Assembly (NCBI GenBank): GCA_910591455.2
Contig: OU342811.1
Span: forward strand, 7,482,947 to 7,546,946
Length of the DNA stretch: 64,000 bases
Direction: 5' to 3'
Source of the DNA: Pholis gunnellus
Taxonomy: Eukaryota > Chordata > Actinopteri > Perciformes > Pholidae
Part shown: one piece after another, positions 1 to 14,400 of the stretch
Position numbering within the stretch: position 1 is the first letter of the stretch
Layout of the letters: every line of letters begins with the position of its first letter
Program-made: the position numbers and the translations under genes
The notes under the pieces: model-generated
Told to the model about the DNA's origin: nothing
What the model saw: the letters and a program-made list of their open reading frames with translations, nothing else
Databases searched by the model: none

Positions 1-1953
1 GGCAGAGTGCGCTGCTCCGAGCTATTTTTCCCCAGCACTGCTGGCGCGGGCCATTTATACAGCCGAGCCATTAACATATAGCAGAGGGAATTCACACTCC
101 AGCTGGAGGGAGGGGGAAGAGGGAGGGGGGGAAGGGGGGCACTGGGCTGAAGCCCCAGTCCTCTATCAATTAACAAGCACACTTAGTATGTGCCTGAGTC
201 ATGATCACCATGGGACTCCGGCAAATGCCGCGCATTCGCTCAAAATAAGTGTTGTCACGGCGGCAAATCTTTAGCCGATTACCACACGAAAAAAAAACAA
301 CAACACCGTCTTATGCAAACCGAAGCAATACAAATCATCTCACCAGTACCATCGACCTAATACTGGAACGAGCCAGTCGTCTCTGTACACGTGTAGAAGG
401 AATTAAGCACAAACAAACACGATTATGAATTTTTGCCCCGCAGTCAGATCATTTAGGCATGGATTAGCATCCTGTTCTCACCACTGGAGGAATTTATGTG
501 CACAGCTCCTTAAGCTGATAAAGTTAGACATGCTGCTACTTATTCCATCCCTGAACATGTTATCTTGTTATTGGAATCATTTTTTTTCCACATGTACATA
601 TTCTAATAGGCCTTCCTTGCTGGAGTTTATCCGAGACATTCGTTGCGCGGTCGCCAGGCTTTAATTTAATTTTTTTCGCTCGGGATCACTTCCCCCACAA
701 TTCTCTGTGAGTTTGACACAGAAGTTACAGTAGAAGCATCAACAGCGAGTGTGACATGTGAACAGAGATTGACTAAATGTGGCGGAGATGGCCGCATGGG
801 AACGCGCAGCGTTTCAGCGTCGTTTTTTCAGCATTCGCCAAATTCCCCCTTTTCTCGTGTGCGCTTTGATCATAAACCTCTACGAAATCCAGCGGTTCTC
901 GGAAGAACTCTAGAGACCCGGGACTGAACCATTTCCTAAACCACGACCACAGCCCGGTCTTTCCAAGGCGAGCGGGGCTCCATGTTCCACATACATACAA
1001 GCGTTGGAATGCTCACCACATCTCAGGACCCTGTTCATATTCTGCTGCATGTGCTTTCCAGCTGTGATGGAGTGCTGTCTTTCCCACCCGTCTCCGAGCC
1101 TCACCATATACTACTACTTTCTCACAGCTCAGTGCGTTTCCATACGGTGCATTATGAAATATCTCGCATCTCTGCTTATACCTCATTCTGACACCACATC
1201 CATTTCTCGTCCGTGCCTATACTCGTCAGCTTGGACAGAATACACAATATTGGCAAATTGAGCTACTATTTAAAGAAGCAATTTCTTTCTTCATATTGTG
1301 ACGTTTTTGACGGAGAGTGATTCAAAACGAACACACGCAACAACAGCACTTAAATGTCTGCACATTTCAGGGAGCTGGCCTTTTCGAGAGAAAAAGCAAA
1401 TGGCACGGAGACATCAGTAAGAGAACCACAAAGCCACAGTGAGGGGAAAGGCACAGCCTGAAAGCCGAGTCGGGGCGGTATGAGTTACTCCACAGTCTCC
1501 GCTGGTCGTCGGATGTCTAACATTGTGTATTGACACAGAGACTCAGGACACAGAGAAGCACTGGCTGCACTCTAAACGATGAACAAGGCCAGAGAAACAG
1601 GACAGGACACTTCTAGGATGTGACTGGAAAGAGAACGAGCGGCTCAATCATAGGAATTGGAAATCACACAACGTTGCTCTCAGTTTGGTCTGAAAACACC
1701 GCAGTGGGTGGGCTGTGGGCTAGGGGGGGCAGAAGAAAAAAGTCAGGAAATGAACGCATAGCGGTTCGGTTTTTTTAAGTGTAGCTGTTGAAAATCAAGG
1801 AGTGGGATCCGACGCGTTTAAGCCCCAGTGAGTGTTGAATAACAGCTGAACCCAGACTACGAGCAGTGGGATCAACAGTCGCTCGCTACTAATCTCAACG
1901 TCTAACTTTGAAAAACTTGATACGAAGGAAAATCCAGATAAAAATGAACAATG

Positions 1954-1955
<2 letters not shown>

Positions 1956-2032
<77 letters not shown>
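1956..2032. repeat. (GA)n microsatellite
   Basis: An uninterrupted GA dinucleotide array of about 38 units. It creates Arg-Glu and Ser-Leu repeat frames on the two strands that are not genes. Confidence 0.98.
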
Positions 2033-2034
<2 letters not shown>

Positions 2035-3445
2035 GCCAGTGGACTGCAGATAATTGTGCGGTTCGACGCAATTTCAGCGTGGCCAAACAGTAACCGTGGG
2101 CCTGCTCCGCTGACAGCTTGCGCTATTAACTGCAATCAAACCAGCGCTGTAATTACCCTTCCTGTTAAAGAGATATTCCGTAGTTAAAACTTCACAGCGT
2201 GCCAACTCGGACTCGAAATGCAGAGGGATTGCAGTGACACGAGCCTGCGAGCATGGAAGGGGCTTTCTGGCTCGCAGGGCTTTGATGAAACAAAGAAGAA
2301 GATAGAAGAAAAAAAAAGCATAGCTGACAAATCCTGATAGTGTATTACTATTGATCAGAAGCAGGGAAAGTGAAGCAGGCAGTCACAGGGAGACTCAACG
2401 GCTCAATTTGGCCGTATTGAAATCCTTGTCACTCACTCCAACCAATGCAGCGACGCACTGTTTTATTGGAAGGAAAAGGAGTCTGATTAACATGCTAGTT
2501 GTGAGCCGGGGCGAAGGGAGCCGTGTCCCACGAGACTTGGGAGCCTCTCTAAGTGATGGCGTGGAAGTAGCTTCTTGTAGCCGCAAACCATGCATCCCAG
2601 ATGAAATCGCTCACGTGAACGCCCGCGCTTTTGACATTAACAGCCTTTAAGATCTGCTGACGCGGTTCGAGACTACCGCTGCAGCCGACTCAAAGCACAC
2701 CGGGGCCCGTCCGTCGGGAGCTCCCGACAAAATAGCTGCATACTGCATGTACAGGCCTTTTTTTTGTTGTTGTTGTTTGTTTACCTCCGGGCTGCAGGAG
2801 TATTATTTGGAGCTCTTAACCTCGCATTGCCCTCCCTTTACGTGTGTCTACACCGTGGGCCGGCTCATTGTTTGACGGGATTGACAAGCTCCCTGGCAGA
2901 GCTGATTAAAAGCTTTAAGGTCAGAGAAGTGGGACAGATATCGAGCGAAACACCTGTCTGCTCGCTGTGAGCCAGTCCCCTACTGGGTGTGTCCTCCATT
3001 GGCGCAGGATCAATGGCTCCATTAAGACCCAACGTTTCTTTTTTTTTTTTTTTCTTCTGACTGCGCTGCTTTGGCTTGCGAAGAACCTTTCACCTTCCTC
3101 TCTTTACTTCCCTCTGCTATTCGTCAGAACAAAAAGTGTAGAAGCAAGGGCATCGGCTGGCCTTTGCATCTGTTTAAAAACAATAAAGAATAAAATGCGG
3201 AGAGACAAGCACCCGCTGCAAAATATTCACTTTTTTTGTTTCCAGCTTCAGAACCTTATTTCTCTTCATCATGGATTTCCACATCCTGGTAAAAATAACT
3301 GTGAAAGCCCGGCTGCCCACTGAAGATTTGCCAAAGGATTATAGATCATTAAAGAGATGTTTGAAGTTCACTTCAAGTCTCTCCAAATAAGTTACTCGAA
3401 TCACAGGGTTTATTGTGTCCTGGCCACGCGTTTTCCCTCCCACCC

Positions 3446-3448
<3 letters not shown>

Positions 3449-3496
<48 letters not shown>
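3449..3496. repeat. (TC)n microsatellite
   Basis: An uninterrupted TC array of 24 units, the same motif class as the (GA)n tract at 1956 but on the opposite strand. Confidence 0.98.
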
Positions 3497-3500
<4 letters not shown>

Positions 3501-5078
3501 CGACCGGTTTTCTTTTCGAAAAAAACACACAAGGGTCTCTAAAAAAACGGCAACAGCCGGTCATGCTCTCTGGAGTCATAATCCAGAAATGGACATTTCA
3601 ATTTACTTGGGCCTGAGTTTGGACGATGGAGAGTTGAGATACCTGCTCCTCTGGACACCAAACCAATTTCAACCCCCCCACCTGTTAGGCTTTCCATTCA
3701 GAGCTCCACAGAGGAGAGAATGTTCCTCGTTTGACATTGTATCTCTAAATAATCTATGAAATGAAACCTAATACCGGGGCTTTAGCCACGGGATAAGACT
3801 TCAAGGGATGGGCGACTTTCACCAAAAAGGTATCTCGAAGCGTGTCCCACTTGCCACTCATCGCTAGTTTCATCTCCAGAGTACTTCCAGTTTCACAGGT
3901 TTCTGGATCCCTCCCCCACACAGTCACCGAGCTGGTCTGTCTTGATATGATTCAGTGGCTGAGCACAGAGGCGTATTGTGCCGCACTTTTTTTTTTTTTA
4001 TCACATTAATGGTTTGCCATCTCGTTACCGTTTGCAGCAAGAAAATAAAGTAGCTGACTGAAGTCACTTGCATAACAAAGAGATTTTCTTTTTAAGGCAC
4101 TGCCAAACAGCCATTATCAGAGCATCAGACCTCACACGTCTCATCTGTCCCGCTAAAGAGAATCACTCTTACAATTCTATTTTAGTTTCACTAATGAGAG
4201 CAAAGGATTGATAAGAAAACTGTTTGTTCATTCGATTAGAATGGATCAAATGCAATCGCTTCAGTGTTTGCCTACAAAAGGTAGACTACAAAGAGGCCTT
4301 GCTGCTTAGGGTTATGAACTGGTTAATGACTTTTTACGCCGAATAAGCAGTTACAATATTTTACTAATCTGGGGAGGACGTGCTTCCTCACCTTGTGCTT
4401 GCGCATTTAGATCCCTGGTGGAGATGTAGCACAACCGTAAGGCGAAAGAAGCGAGTTCACACTGTTCCACTAGTGTCTTCAAGCAGGTGTGAAACTGGCT
4501 TTGCGGGAGGAAAAGGTGAAAGTGGTGATGAAGCGCTAGGTCACATCTCCACATCTCGACTATGCTTTTTCTTTTTTTTTTTCTCTTGGTTTCAAACAAG
4601 GTCAGAAGGACACGGAGGGAGTATGTGGTGCAGTGCCCCGAGGCTAAACTGGGAGAGAAAGAGTGGACGGACTCGTAAAATCTGTGGAATTTGTGGGAAC
4701 AGTTTTGAAGACATTATGGGACATATTTGTCTTATTTATGACTGGGTATCAGACCCCCCCCCCCCCCCCTCCCTAATTGTATGGTGGCGAAGTGTGTGGC
4801 ATTAGTTATTGCATAATGGCATTGCATTCCTGTCCCGAGGTGTTGCTTCGTCTTTCTTTATTCAGATATTTACGGATTTAAGCCACAAATGTGTCCTTTG
4901 TTAGCCAGATGAACAAGAACAAGATGTATCGTCAATGAAACTCAATAAATTGATAGTTAAATGACAACCAGAATCAAGGCTTTTGCACACCAAAAGTGTG
5001 TACACCTAAAGTTTGTATATTTTTGTGTAATTACTTCGGACTTCAATATGATTTTCAAACTGTTGTTTGGCTTTTATG

Positions 5079-5120
5079 AATACTTTCGCACAGAAAAGAA
5101 AATACTTTCGCACAGAAAAG
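5079..5120 (+). repeat. 20-bp perfect tandem duplication
   Basis: AATACTTTCGCACAGAAAAG occurs at 5079-5098 and again at 5101-5120, a period of 22 with two extra A residues between the copies. It looks like a recent slippage or small duplication event. Confidence 0.9.
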
Positions 5121-7164
5121 CAAACATTACACGGCAAAAAAAGACTCGGAAGGCCTTGAGACTGAAGCAAATTCAAGCAAACCTTTTCAAATTATTCTGT
5201 CACGAACAGCAAGTGATTTCCTGTTGGGCAATCTAGACATTTCACATCAACGCGTGAAGCAAAAAAAAGGTATGAATGTAAGAAAATGTGTACTGTGTAC
5301 TGACCAACTGTGTGCTTTAGACTAACCATGTATTTACACTGTAAGCGTACCAGTGACAATTAGAAGAAGGAGATTTAGATGCGGTCTAGGTATTTGCACA
5401 GAAACCCGGCGAACACTTACTCCCACCAAGATATATAAACGCCAGTGTTTTCAGCCACAGCCCATGAGACTTGTTGCCTACAAATGAGAGAAACTCGGGT
5501 GAAACTGTCTCATCTTCTGTGCCCTTCCCGGATTGCGACTCACTCGCCTTGCAGAGCTGGTAGAAAGTGTTTGAGCAGAAATGAGCCGGGTGTCTTGATA
5601 AATGACAAAACTGCATTTGTAAATTCTATTCTATTCTTTAGATGCGCACGCTGTGCTGAAGCGCTGTGAACGGGTGCTGCAATATGCCTCGACATACAGG
5701 CTAGTACAGGCCAGGGTAAAATGAAATAAAGGCTGGCGGACCGTGACTTGTGGGCATAATGTGTTTAATCTCGTTTATTAAAAGATATTTATAATTTTAG
5801 ACTGTGTTTCACATTAACCTGCCATGCACGCCAGGTTGGTAATTACAGCTAGCATTAACTTCAGAATGATGGATTTGTTCAGGTTTGGGAAAGAAAACAG
5901 GACAAAATAATCACATCAATCATTGTGTTTTTGGGTCGACTGGAGCTATTTGTGACATCTATGCAGAAACAAACAGCTCTGACGGCTACTAAGATGCAAT
6001 GCAACCGACTAGAGCGTAGCTTTGTTATTTCAAGCTAAAATACACAAGAGCCCCTGTTAATACAGGGATTGCGCTGTAAAATACGCGCGGTCACCGTCTC
6101 GGAATAAAAATCCAATAACTCGCTGACCGATGAAGGCCAGCGGTGGGCTGAAGGGTTTTCAACAGAGGCTGGGCTCTTAAAGCTGCTTTTATCTGTTCCA
6201 GCCTGGCTGCGCCGTACGCTCACACGCTGTACAGTGACACTGCCGACCCTTCATACATAATAGATGTGTTGGTGTCCGTGGAGCCGCAGAAGCTAGAGGC
6301 TACAGCGAGAGACATTTCTTTTCCAATGTTTTGCCAAGCTGGAATGCTTTAGACCAATCAGCAGCCTCTCATTCATCACGCTAATGCGGCGGCTGACCGT
6401 GGCGCGCCACTCTGCATCGGCCAACGTTTGAAACAGGATGACTGCTGGAGCTGCATCCGATTGGTTTGAATCGCCTCTCTCTCGTTTATGTGAATTAGGG
6501 TTGGGGAGCAAATGTGGTTTTTTTTAAACGGTAGCTGTTAAAATGGAACATTTGCGTGTGTATTGTGTTCTAAAATCATCCCACAAATACACATCTACAA
6601 ACCATGACTCAGCATGTTATTATGTCAGAGCCTATTGTCCCTAATGAAGGTGGATAAACAAACAAAATAGCATTAATAGCAAACACATTTAACTGCACAT
6701 CTTTATTTTTTTTTAATTCCGGCAATGATCAAAGACATTAGTTTCCTGGGAGGTGGGAACATCGGTGGTGCACAGCAATTTACAGTGTGCTGTATTCCTA
6801 TTCCCCAAACAGTTAGTTATTTAGCAATTATCATGCACGCCATCATTTTGCTATAGTTTTGAAATGCATTTTCCTTTATGAATACAAATACCCTGTGCCC
6901 TTTCTTTTTTTCATGTCATTGTAGGGAGAGAGGAGAAAAAAACAACAACAAAACTGTTTAATATTTATACATCCATTTTCGAGCTACGAGCAGACCTCGC
7001 TCGGCTGCACTAAGATGAAACTTGTTGTGACCTAGTTAGAAGAATGCCACATGACAAAGCCGCGCTCGGCCTCTCTCTCTCTCGCCCCGAGACTAGCCGA
7101 GTGGAAGCGGCCATATCGAGCATGATATTTTGCGCCGGGATCCTCATCGACGGTTTGTTAGCGA

Positions 7165-7185
7165 GGGGGGGGGGGGGGGGGGGGG
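7165..7185 (+). repeat. Poly(G) run, 21 nt
   Basis: An uninterrupted G homopolymer within a GC-rich stretch (about 7060-7330). It is capable of forming stacked G-quadruplexes on the plus strand. Confidence 0.95.
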
Positions 7186-9454
7186 CAGGGGCAGCCAGGT
7201 TCGGTGTCCCGCTCCTTGGCTGATTAGGTGGGTGAAGGACGGATCACCGCCGCCCCGGCTCTTCGTTTGCAGGAGGCCAAAGCGCTTTTATTAATGCGCT
7301 GCCACTCCCCTGCAGGATGAGCAGGCCCGGGCAGGCTGAGGTGACACTCCCCTCTTTCCCACAGCTCAGCCAGCCTGACTTTGCTTGGCTGATGAACTGT
7401 GACGGGACACGGCTCCAAGGTTGTTTGCCCTCCCTCCCTCCTTCCCCCCCCCCCCCCCTTTTTTTTTCTCTTTCACCAGGCAAGCCGGTCAGAGCTGGGA
7501 GTGTGAAACATTGTTGAACTCCGCTGATGGCTCTCAACCTTCGTATCAGCTGGCTCGGCCGCACCCGGCGGCACGCTCCGGTGATCACCTGAAGGATCCC
7601 CCGCTGTCAGGATGTAAGAGTTGCTCGTCGTACAAAGCAGCTGCTTCTGTTTCCATACAAGAAGAAGAGCATAAACAACGGCCCCAAACCTGCCCAGACA
7701 TGATTTACCTTGCACAACTTCAAAAGTGAGTCAGGCCCTGTGACTCAAACTCCAGGGAACTCGCCTCACAAGTCAATGCAAGCGACGGTCTCAGAGTGTG
7801 TGCGTGGAGAGATTGCTCTCCTTTGAAGATAATTAATCTGATCACTTCCATACAGGCCATGTCTACCTCAGCTAAAGAGCCTATGGGCATCATTCATGAG
7901 TCTCAAAGCACACTGTAGAGCTTCCCGCTGCTAGTTTTTTGTGATAATTCTCACCTCGCATCAGAGAAAAAGGTTAGGTTGCTTATTTTGTGGCACTCTT
8001 TCAACTCTCTGCAAGTCAACAAACAATATCCTCGTGTCACTCCACTGCTACAACATCTCATTCACGTTTGCTGAAAGAGAATCCAACAGCACCATAAATA
8101 CTAACCTCGCCGCAATGAGAGCAATCTATGAGGCCGTTGTTCTTTTTTTTTTTTTTTTACGCAGAGCTTGACAAGATCCCAAAGTGGGAGAGTCAGCCGA
8201 AACCTCTGCGTGTGTATTATACAAAGAGCCCTCTTAAAACTGTGCAATGAACTCCCACAAGATGAATCCTTGTTCATGTTACGGCACGGAGAACATATTT
8301 CTGTCTACGCCGAACACTTTTCAGGCGCTGCTCCATGAAAAGTAAAAAATCATGCAAACTACTCCCTTTGTTGCTTTTCACTTTTTTTTTTTTCAGGAAT
8401 AAACACACTTAGCAGTTACATTCAAGACCTTGTTAACACCGACTGTGTCATTACCGCAATTTAGCGCAACAGGTGACCTGCACATAAGCCGACCACTGGG
8501 GCCGTCTCAAAACAGCATCGGCTCCGAATCTTTCAGTAGCCGACGTCCACGGAGACTTCGCTGGAGGCAAGTTATTTGCTTTCACACGTTCAAGTTCGGC
8601 ACACAACTGCAGTTAAGTGATTACAAGAGACAGGCAGGCGTTCATGTTGAAGAAAGAAAGAAAAAGGCAAATAACTGACATTACAGCGTCTTCGCTTCAA
8701 AACAAAGAACACGACTTATTTCTCTGTGATGGTGGGGTTGTTAAAATCAATCCAGGCGGACAGACAGTAAGAAAAGCACAGAGTAAAGCAATTATGTAGC
8801 AATCTAGCATTTTACTGTATAATCGCTTTTCCAGCTTAGAACTTCATCCCTCAGAGTTACTGTTAACCCCTCTCCAAATACTCCATGACAGGTCTCTGCT
8901 GGTTTCCTACATCCAGCCAACAAGGGTCGGATTTCCTTAAACTTTTCTGAAGTTTTTTTTGTTTTGTGTATTTCTTAAGAGCTAATTTAGCAGACTCAGC
9001 ATGTGTGGCCGTCAGGGGATTACCGGTCTAGATGTGCGCTGTTTGTTGGTTTCACTACATAAACCAATTACAGAATGAGGCACCATGAGAGAATTAAAAG
9101 TTTGATCAGCCGTAGGGTGGATGGCAGTATAATTGGATTGAATAACAGTTGGACGGCTGCTATCTGTGTAGTAAAAAAAAAAAAAAGGAGCGTGTTCATT
9201 TGTGCGGTAATATAAGTGTCTGACAATGGTAAAGTGGTTGTAAATTAAGGTAACAACCGGTGAAATGTTGAAATAAATACATTTCAATTGTTTTTTGACT
9301 GATGCAAAAACAATCTATAAACTGTGGGACCAATTAAGGAAACTGCTCTTGAGCTTGTTAAAGCGGGAATATGTACCTTTGGAAAGATGGTAAAACCAGT
9401 GCTTTATGGCTATTGTTAGCAAACATCAGACTAATATTGCTGTGAAACCCAGGC

Positions 9455-9845
9455 AGCAACTTCTGCTTCTGAAAAGCGCCTTAAACCTGCATTCTTTCTA
9501 ATGGCCAGCAGGAGGCGACTCCTCTGGTTGCAAAAAGGAAATCAGATTGTATAGAAGTCTATGAGAAAATGACCCTACTTCTTCCTTGATTTATCACCTC
9601 AGAAAACATTGTGACCATGAGTTTATGGTCTCAATCGCCAGTTCCCAATCTTCTTTACTACAGCATGATGTTAATTTAGTAAATGATGGTCCATTTAGAG
9701 TAAATAAGACCATAAAGGAGGGTATGCTTTAGGGCGGGGCTACCTTCTGATTGACAGGACGCTACCACTTTTCAGTGTGTTTTCAGTTCATGAAAGTTAA
9801 TTGGAACTTTTTGGTCACCGGAAAATGCCAATTGTACGGTAATTG
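9455..9845 (+). repeat. Dispersed teleost interspersed repeat, copy 1 (3'-truncated)
   Basis: This copy shares three blocks in the same order with the copy at 55111-55640: 'gcattctttctaatggcca', 'gcgactcctctggttgcaaa' and, further on, 'tgtgttttcagttcatgaaa' followed by 'gttaattg'. Between the blocks the copies differ by indels and substitutions. I recognise the 'ggcgactcctctggttgcaa' word as belonging to a high-copy fish repeat. Copy 1 lacks the terminal CRE-like 'gacgtcacggtgactacg' part present in copy 2, so it appears truncated at its right side. No protein is encoded. Confidence 0.7.
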
Positions 9846-11409
9846 AGTCAGTTCGCCGGCTTTATGACTCTTCTCCCCTTGTGCAACTTTTACACTACAT
9901 TTACCTTTTACCGTAATTGTCACTTGCGGCTACAGCTTTCATCATTCAGAATGATATAGTCTCGCTTTAACACTGGGAGTTGAGTGGCACCTTCCCGTAC
10001 AAAATTCCTGCACAAGAGTCAATGTATTTTACAACACCAGGCAGTTTGTGGTAAATGTATATGTGCACACATCTGTGGCTAGACGACATTGCAGAGTGCA
10101 AGAGAAAGCATTAAATCTCATTGACCTTCATTTGGGATAAAAAAAAAAGATCCCACTTTCCATGCAGCTGCTGTGAGTTGCATTCTGCTGGTGGCTGGGT
10201 AAAACACAACCGTTGCATTGCATTGATGTGACAAGCCAATCACACTCGTAGCAGAGCGGCATGTCATTACAGAAATATCAGGTGTCAGTGAGTCATGTGT
10301 AGACTAGCCGCCCTTAGAAACGTTCTACTGCATCAATACAAAATCCAAGGGAAATATAAAATGGTAATATGTTGTTGAAGGAGACAGGCACACTGAAATA
10401 ATTTGGCAATAAAATCGCCCAAATGAGCGCATTTACTTCGAAAAAGCCAACTATTCCTGCAATCTATGGTATCTACATTTTCTACAGGCTCTAAATTGCC
10501 AGAGAGATTAATGAACGCACAAGAATATCATTTCTAACTCATAAAGTATGAAAGCTCCCCCATATTAAATGCTATACCGGTGATTACAATGCCAAAAAAT
10601 AATGATGACACTTTAATCAACTGCTGGGAATCCTGAGCTTGTGAGCCAGGTCGGAAGAGTTTTCCAGTATGAGAACCGGAGCAGTGTAACAGTGTGGGTC
10701 GTGCGGTTGCGGCAGTGTGCTCTGTTTAGTCCAATAGATGTCACAACAAGAAATAAGGAATTCTAAAACTGTGCGTTGAACGATATAACGGTTTGACACA
10801 GACAGGGTTGACGTTTCTATTTTAGCCGCGCTGACGGTTAAAGCCATCCGACACATCGCTGTCACCTGCTTGACACTTTTTAACCCTTGCCCGTATTATC
10901 CACTTTATCACGACACTGTGCCAGGAACTGAGAACTGATTATTACTTCTATTCTCTCTTGGGAGAATTGTTGCAGTTCGTCTTCCGAGATCTGGCAGAGA
11001 TGCCCTTGAACCAGCCGACGCCTGAAATAACGCCACATTAATTCAAGAGCAGAGATTGTACAGAGATTACAGGACACAGGACACAGCTCGCAGCGCTGTT
11101 GCAGATTAACCGCGACCAATTCAGAAATTACGAGTCGAATGTTTTTACATGCAGGTCATGATTCAGTGAGAGTCGTTTAGATTCAAACACCTACAGACAG
11201 GATTAAAAGCAGGGGTGTGGGGGGGGGGGGAAAGAAGTTTCTAGTCTGTTTGGAATTGATTGACCTGAAACGGCCTCCTTCTAAACCTTCAGCCTCTAAT
11301 GAATAACAACGACGTCGGGGGATACATTTAAATTGCATCTTGTCTAAATATTCAATATGTTCAACCTGGTGAGATAGTGAATAAAAAGAGCAGTTCAGCA
11401 TTATCGCGT

Positions 11410-11410
<1 letters not shown>

Positions 11411-11488
<78 letters not shown>
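11411..11488. repeat. (GT)n microsatellite
   Basis: An uninterrupted GT array of 39 units. It yields a Val-Cys repeat frame that is not a gene. Alternating purine-pyrimidine sequence of this kind can adopt Z-DNA. Confidence 0.98.
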
Positions 11489-11490
<2 letters not shown>

Positions 11491-14400
11491 TCTCCTCGGG
11501 ACGCGCTGTCCTTGACTCTCCTTGCTTGGGCTATCACCCTGAGACGTGGCTATGACATTGTTTACACTGAATATATGGCCCGCTGCGTGTAGCTCACAGA
11601 GCCATGTAGCAGATCAACTCCCAGGAGAAACCAGCGAGCACAGAAAACTACTGACAAACCCCCCCAGAAAAGGCCATCTGCAGCAGTAAAAAAAAAAGAA
11701 AACTGAAGATCTGTGTCATAACATTCATTCACATGTCCCAAACAGTGTCACATCCCAGGGTTTAGAGTACCCTACCGCCATTATACAGTACTTTCACGAT
11801 GAAAGAAGGCAGTAGTTATAACTGAGAGGCAGGACGAGACACAGAAATAGACAAACAGCGGGATGAGAAAGGGGAAAGACAGAGATGAGCCCTTTCATTC
11901 CTCGGAGATTCATTTTATCAGGCGGCGCGTCTGTTTGCCATTTGTCTCCTTTGTCTCTTTTCATGTGTTTAGCACTCTACCTTGTGAGCGAGAAACGCCC
12001 ACACTAAACAATGAAGTTCCAGATGAAGGGATCGGCGTTTGGCAGAGGGAATGACTATTGCGGGGAACTCTAGAGTTCTTTCTAAGAGACATCGCCGACA
12101 GATTAACAGGCTAATTAGCAGTGTGCTTTACGTCATAAGGAAAGCAAATGATTCGTTTCACTCTTTTTTTATTTTTGCTTTGAAATCAATGGTTCATGTG
12201 AACATAAAATAGTCCCAGAAAGTGACCAAACCGCCGTGCTAAGTGCGTTTCAGGACAGCGCAGCTGCGGCTGCAGCTTTCCCCAGGTGGTTTCTTAAAAG
12301 CACCCAGAGACGATGTTCCTGCACTTCTACGATTCCAGACACCTAAAGGGGTCAGCCAAGGTCACTGAATTTTTCATGAAGGGGAGACACGGGCTTCGAA
12401 CTCCGGTAGCAGCCCACCGACGTTACAGAGGCTCGCCCTGGAGCGACATTTTTCTTTTTAGATTTTCGCACATTTGAAGAGACGAAAGTGTGAAAAAAAA
12501 AAAAAAAAGAAGAGGGGAAGAAGAACCAAGAGGAAGATGGAGAGGACAGAGAGCCGAGAAACAGCTGGGGCGCCGGATCAAATGGGGATGCGAGAGGGAG
12601 CGGCTTGTTTTGCCCCTGTGCAGCGATGGGGGAGATCCGAGCGTGTCGTGCATCAAATTTTCATGCGAGCATCAGTGCACAGCTTAGAACTGCATTATGG
12701 AACCAAAGCAGCAGAAAATATCCTTGAGGAACAGCTGAATAAAAATGTGGCTTATTTATAGACCACAAGAACACAGTCGAATGATTTCATTAAGCTAATT
12801 GAAGGACAGTGAAGGGCCATAAAGCAAACATTTAAACCTATATTGTAATGCGCGTGCATTTATTCTGGAAGGTGCCACGTTATACTCCAATCTAACTCCT
12901 GCATTTCCTTCACTTCACCGTGTGCACGTATTAACAATGGCCGAGCAAAGTACAAAGTAATACGCTCAAGCACAGTTTCAAGTGAAATCCTTATTCCAGC
13001 ATTATTATGTTGTTTGTACTTCCATGTTGAGTAAATACGGGCAGGAATGTCTCCATGGTGATCATTGGCAACATGATCGTGTCAGGACGAGGAGTGTTGA
13101 TTGTAAACAGAGCCTGTATTCACAGCTGTGTACGTGTGGTCCTGGGTATGTTCAGAAAAAACTAAAGTATATTTGCAATATTCATGACAGAAAAAAAAAA
13201 ATCTATATGTATATATGTATATATGTACATGCATTTGTTTTTCTTATTTACTTCACACGTAGCTGTGTCCATCCACTACCTGTGAAGGGAATAGCTTTCA
13301 CACATGGGTAGCTGCACCATATAGAGGCACGATGCGCGCGCGGTATTAAGAAATCTAGCACGCGAGGCCAGATGCTGTATAATGTACGAGGCGAGTTTAC
13401 TGCAACACACCAGTGAGCTTCAGCCTCTTCTTTCCTTTCAGAAACACAGTGTGGCTCGTTCACAAAAACGTCTACCAAGAACATTGTTGTCCCTGGCATT
13501 TTGGCTGCTTTCATTTACACTCGAGGCATGTCGAAAATGTTGCAGGTTCCTTTTCAAATGAAAAAAAATAAATAAAGATGATGTGAAAATTCACCGGGTG
13601 AAAGGGGCACTCACAGGCAACGAATGCGAAACAAACAAAGAGGCAGAAGGCTTAACAGACATTTTAAGAGCTAAGAGTCAGCCGACGCCGTCTTCGCTGG
13701 AGTTCGATAATGACAGCCGTGTCAAATAAAAACTAAATGTTGAAACATTGATCCTATAAAAATACATGTATACACATAACGTGAACCTGGCAGCGCATTT
13801 CCAGATTGCAGTGCACGTCTGAGAGAGTCAACGGTCGCTCTGCCTGAGAAACGAGGGGGTCTCCGTGTCGTAATACTCGGGTCTTGTTTTCGGCAGCACA
13901 CCTGGTTTCCAGCCTTGGCATCCGCTCCACAGATGCATTAGCAGATGTGCCATTGAGAAGTAATAGCGCTCAGTAACGTGGGTGTGAAAAGAATGAGTAA
14001 ACAGCCCACAGGATTACAATATTCACAGTAGCAAAAACACATTTTTCTTAAATTGTAGACAGGCTGCGAGATAAGTGTGCCCAATAAAATGTGTGAACAA
14101 GCAGTGAAAAAAAACCAACAAGGAGGCACGTCCACCTCCTTTTTTCTTCTTCTTATTCTTCTCTCCTTGAGGCGAGGCAGCCTTTGGTTCAGTGTAGGTC
14201 AATAAAGCAATGCACCGAGGGCTTCTCAACGGTGGAAGAGGCTATAGGGCGAGAACAAAGGCCATACCGTATAGAAAAGATGACGCATCGAATGTAAATA
14301 GCTACTATACAGCTTAATACATGCTATGAATGTGACAGGACACACCTAACAGCAGCAGGCCGCGAGGGGTTGGTTGGTGTGATAAGGCGGTTTCATGGTC

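Larger units (their letters stand above)
1..9454. other. Non-coding DNA, probably distal intron 1 of the minus-strand gene
   Basis: No exon, RNA gene or complete transposon was recognised. The stretch holds the (GA)n, (TC)n and G/C runs listed separately, T runs near 3038-3053, 3988-3999, 4570-4581 and 8142-8158, a C run at 4754-4769, and a more CpG-rich patch at about 7060-7330. Frames up to 141 codons start and stop without splice signals or recognisable similarity. Several AT-rich stretches with homeodomain-type TAATTA words look like ordinary vertebrate intron or regulatory DNA. Confidence 0.5.

Noticed and set aside
1895..2187. Arg-Glu / Ser-Leu repeat proteins over the (GA)n tract
   Set aside because: Pure translation of a microsatellite in several frames.
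12300..12420. tRNA-like B-box word (GCTTCGAACTCC)
   Set aside because: No matching A box or cloverleaf arms could be built around it.
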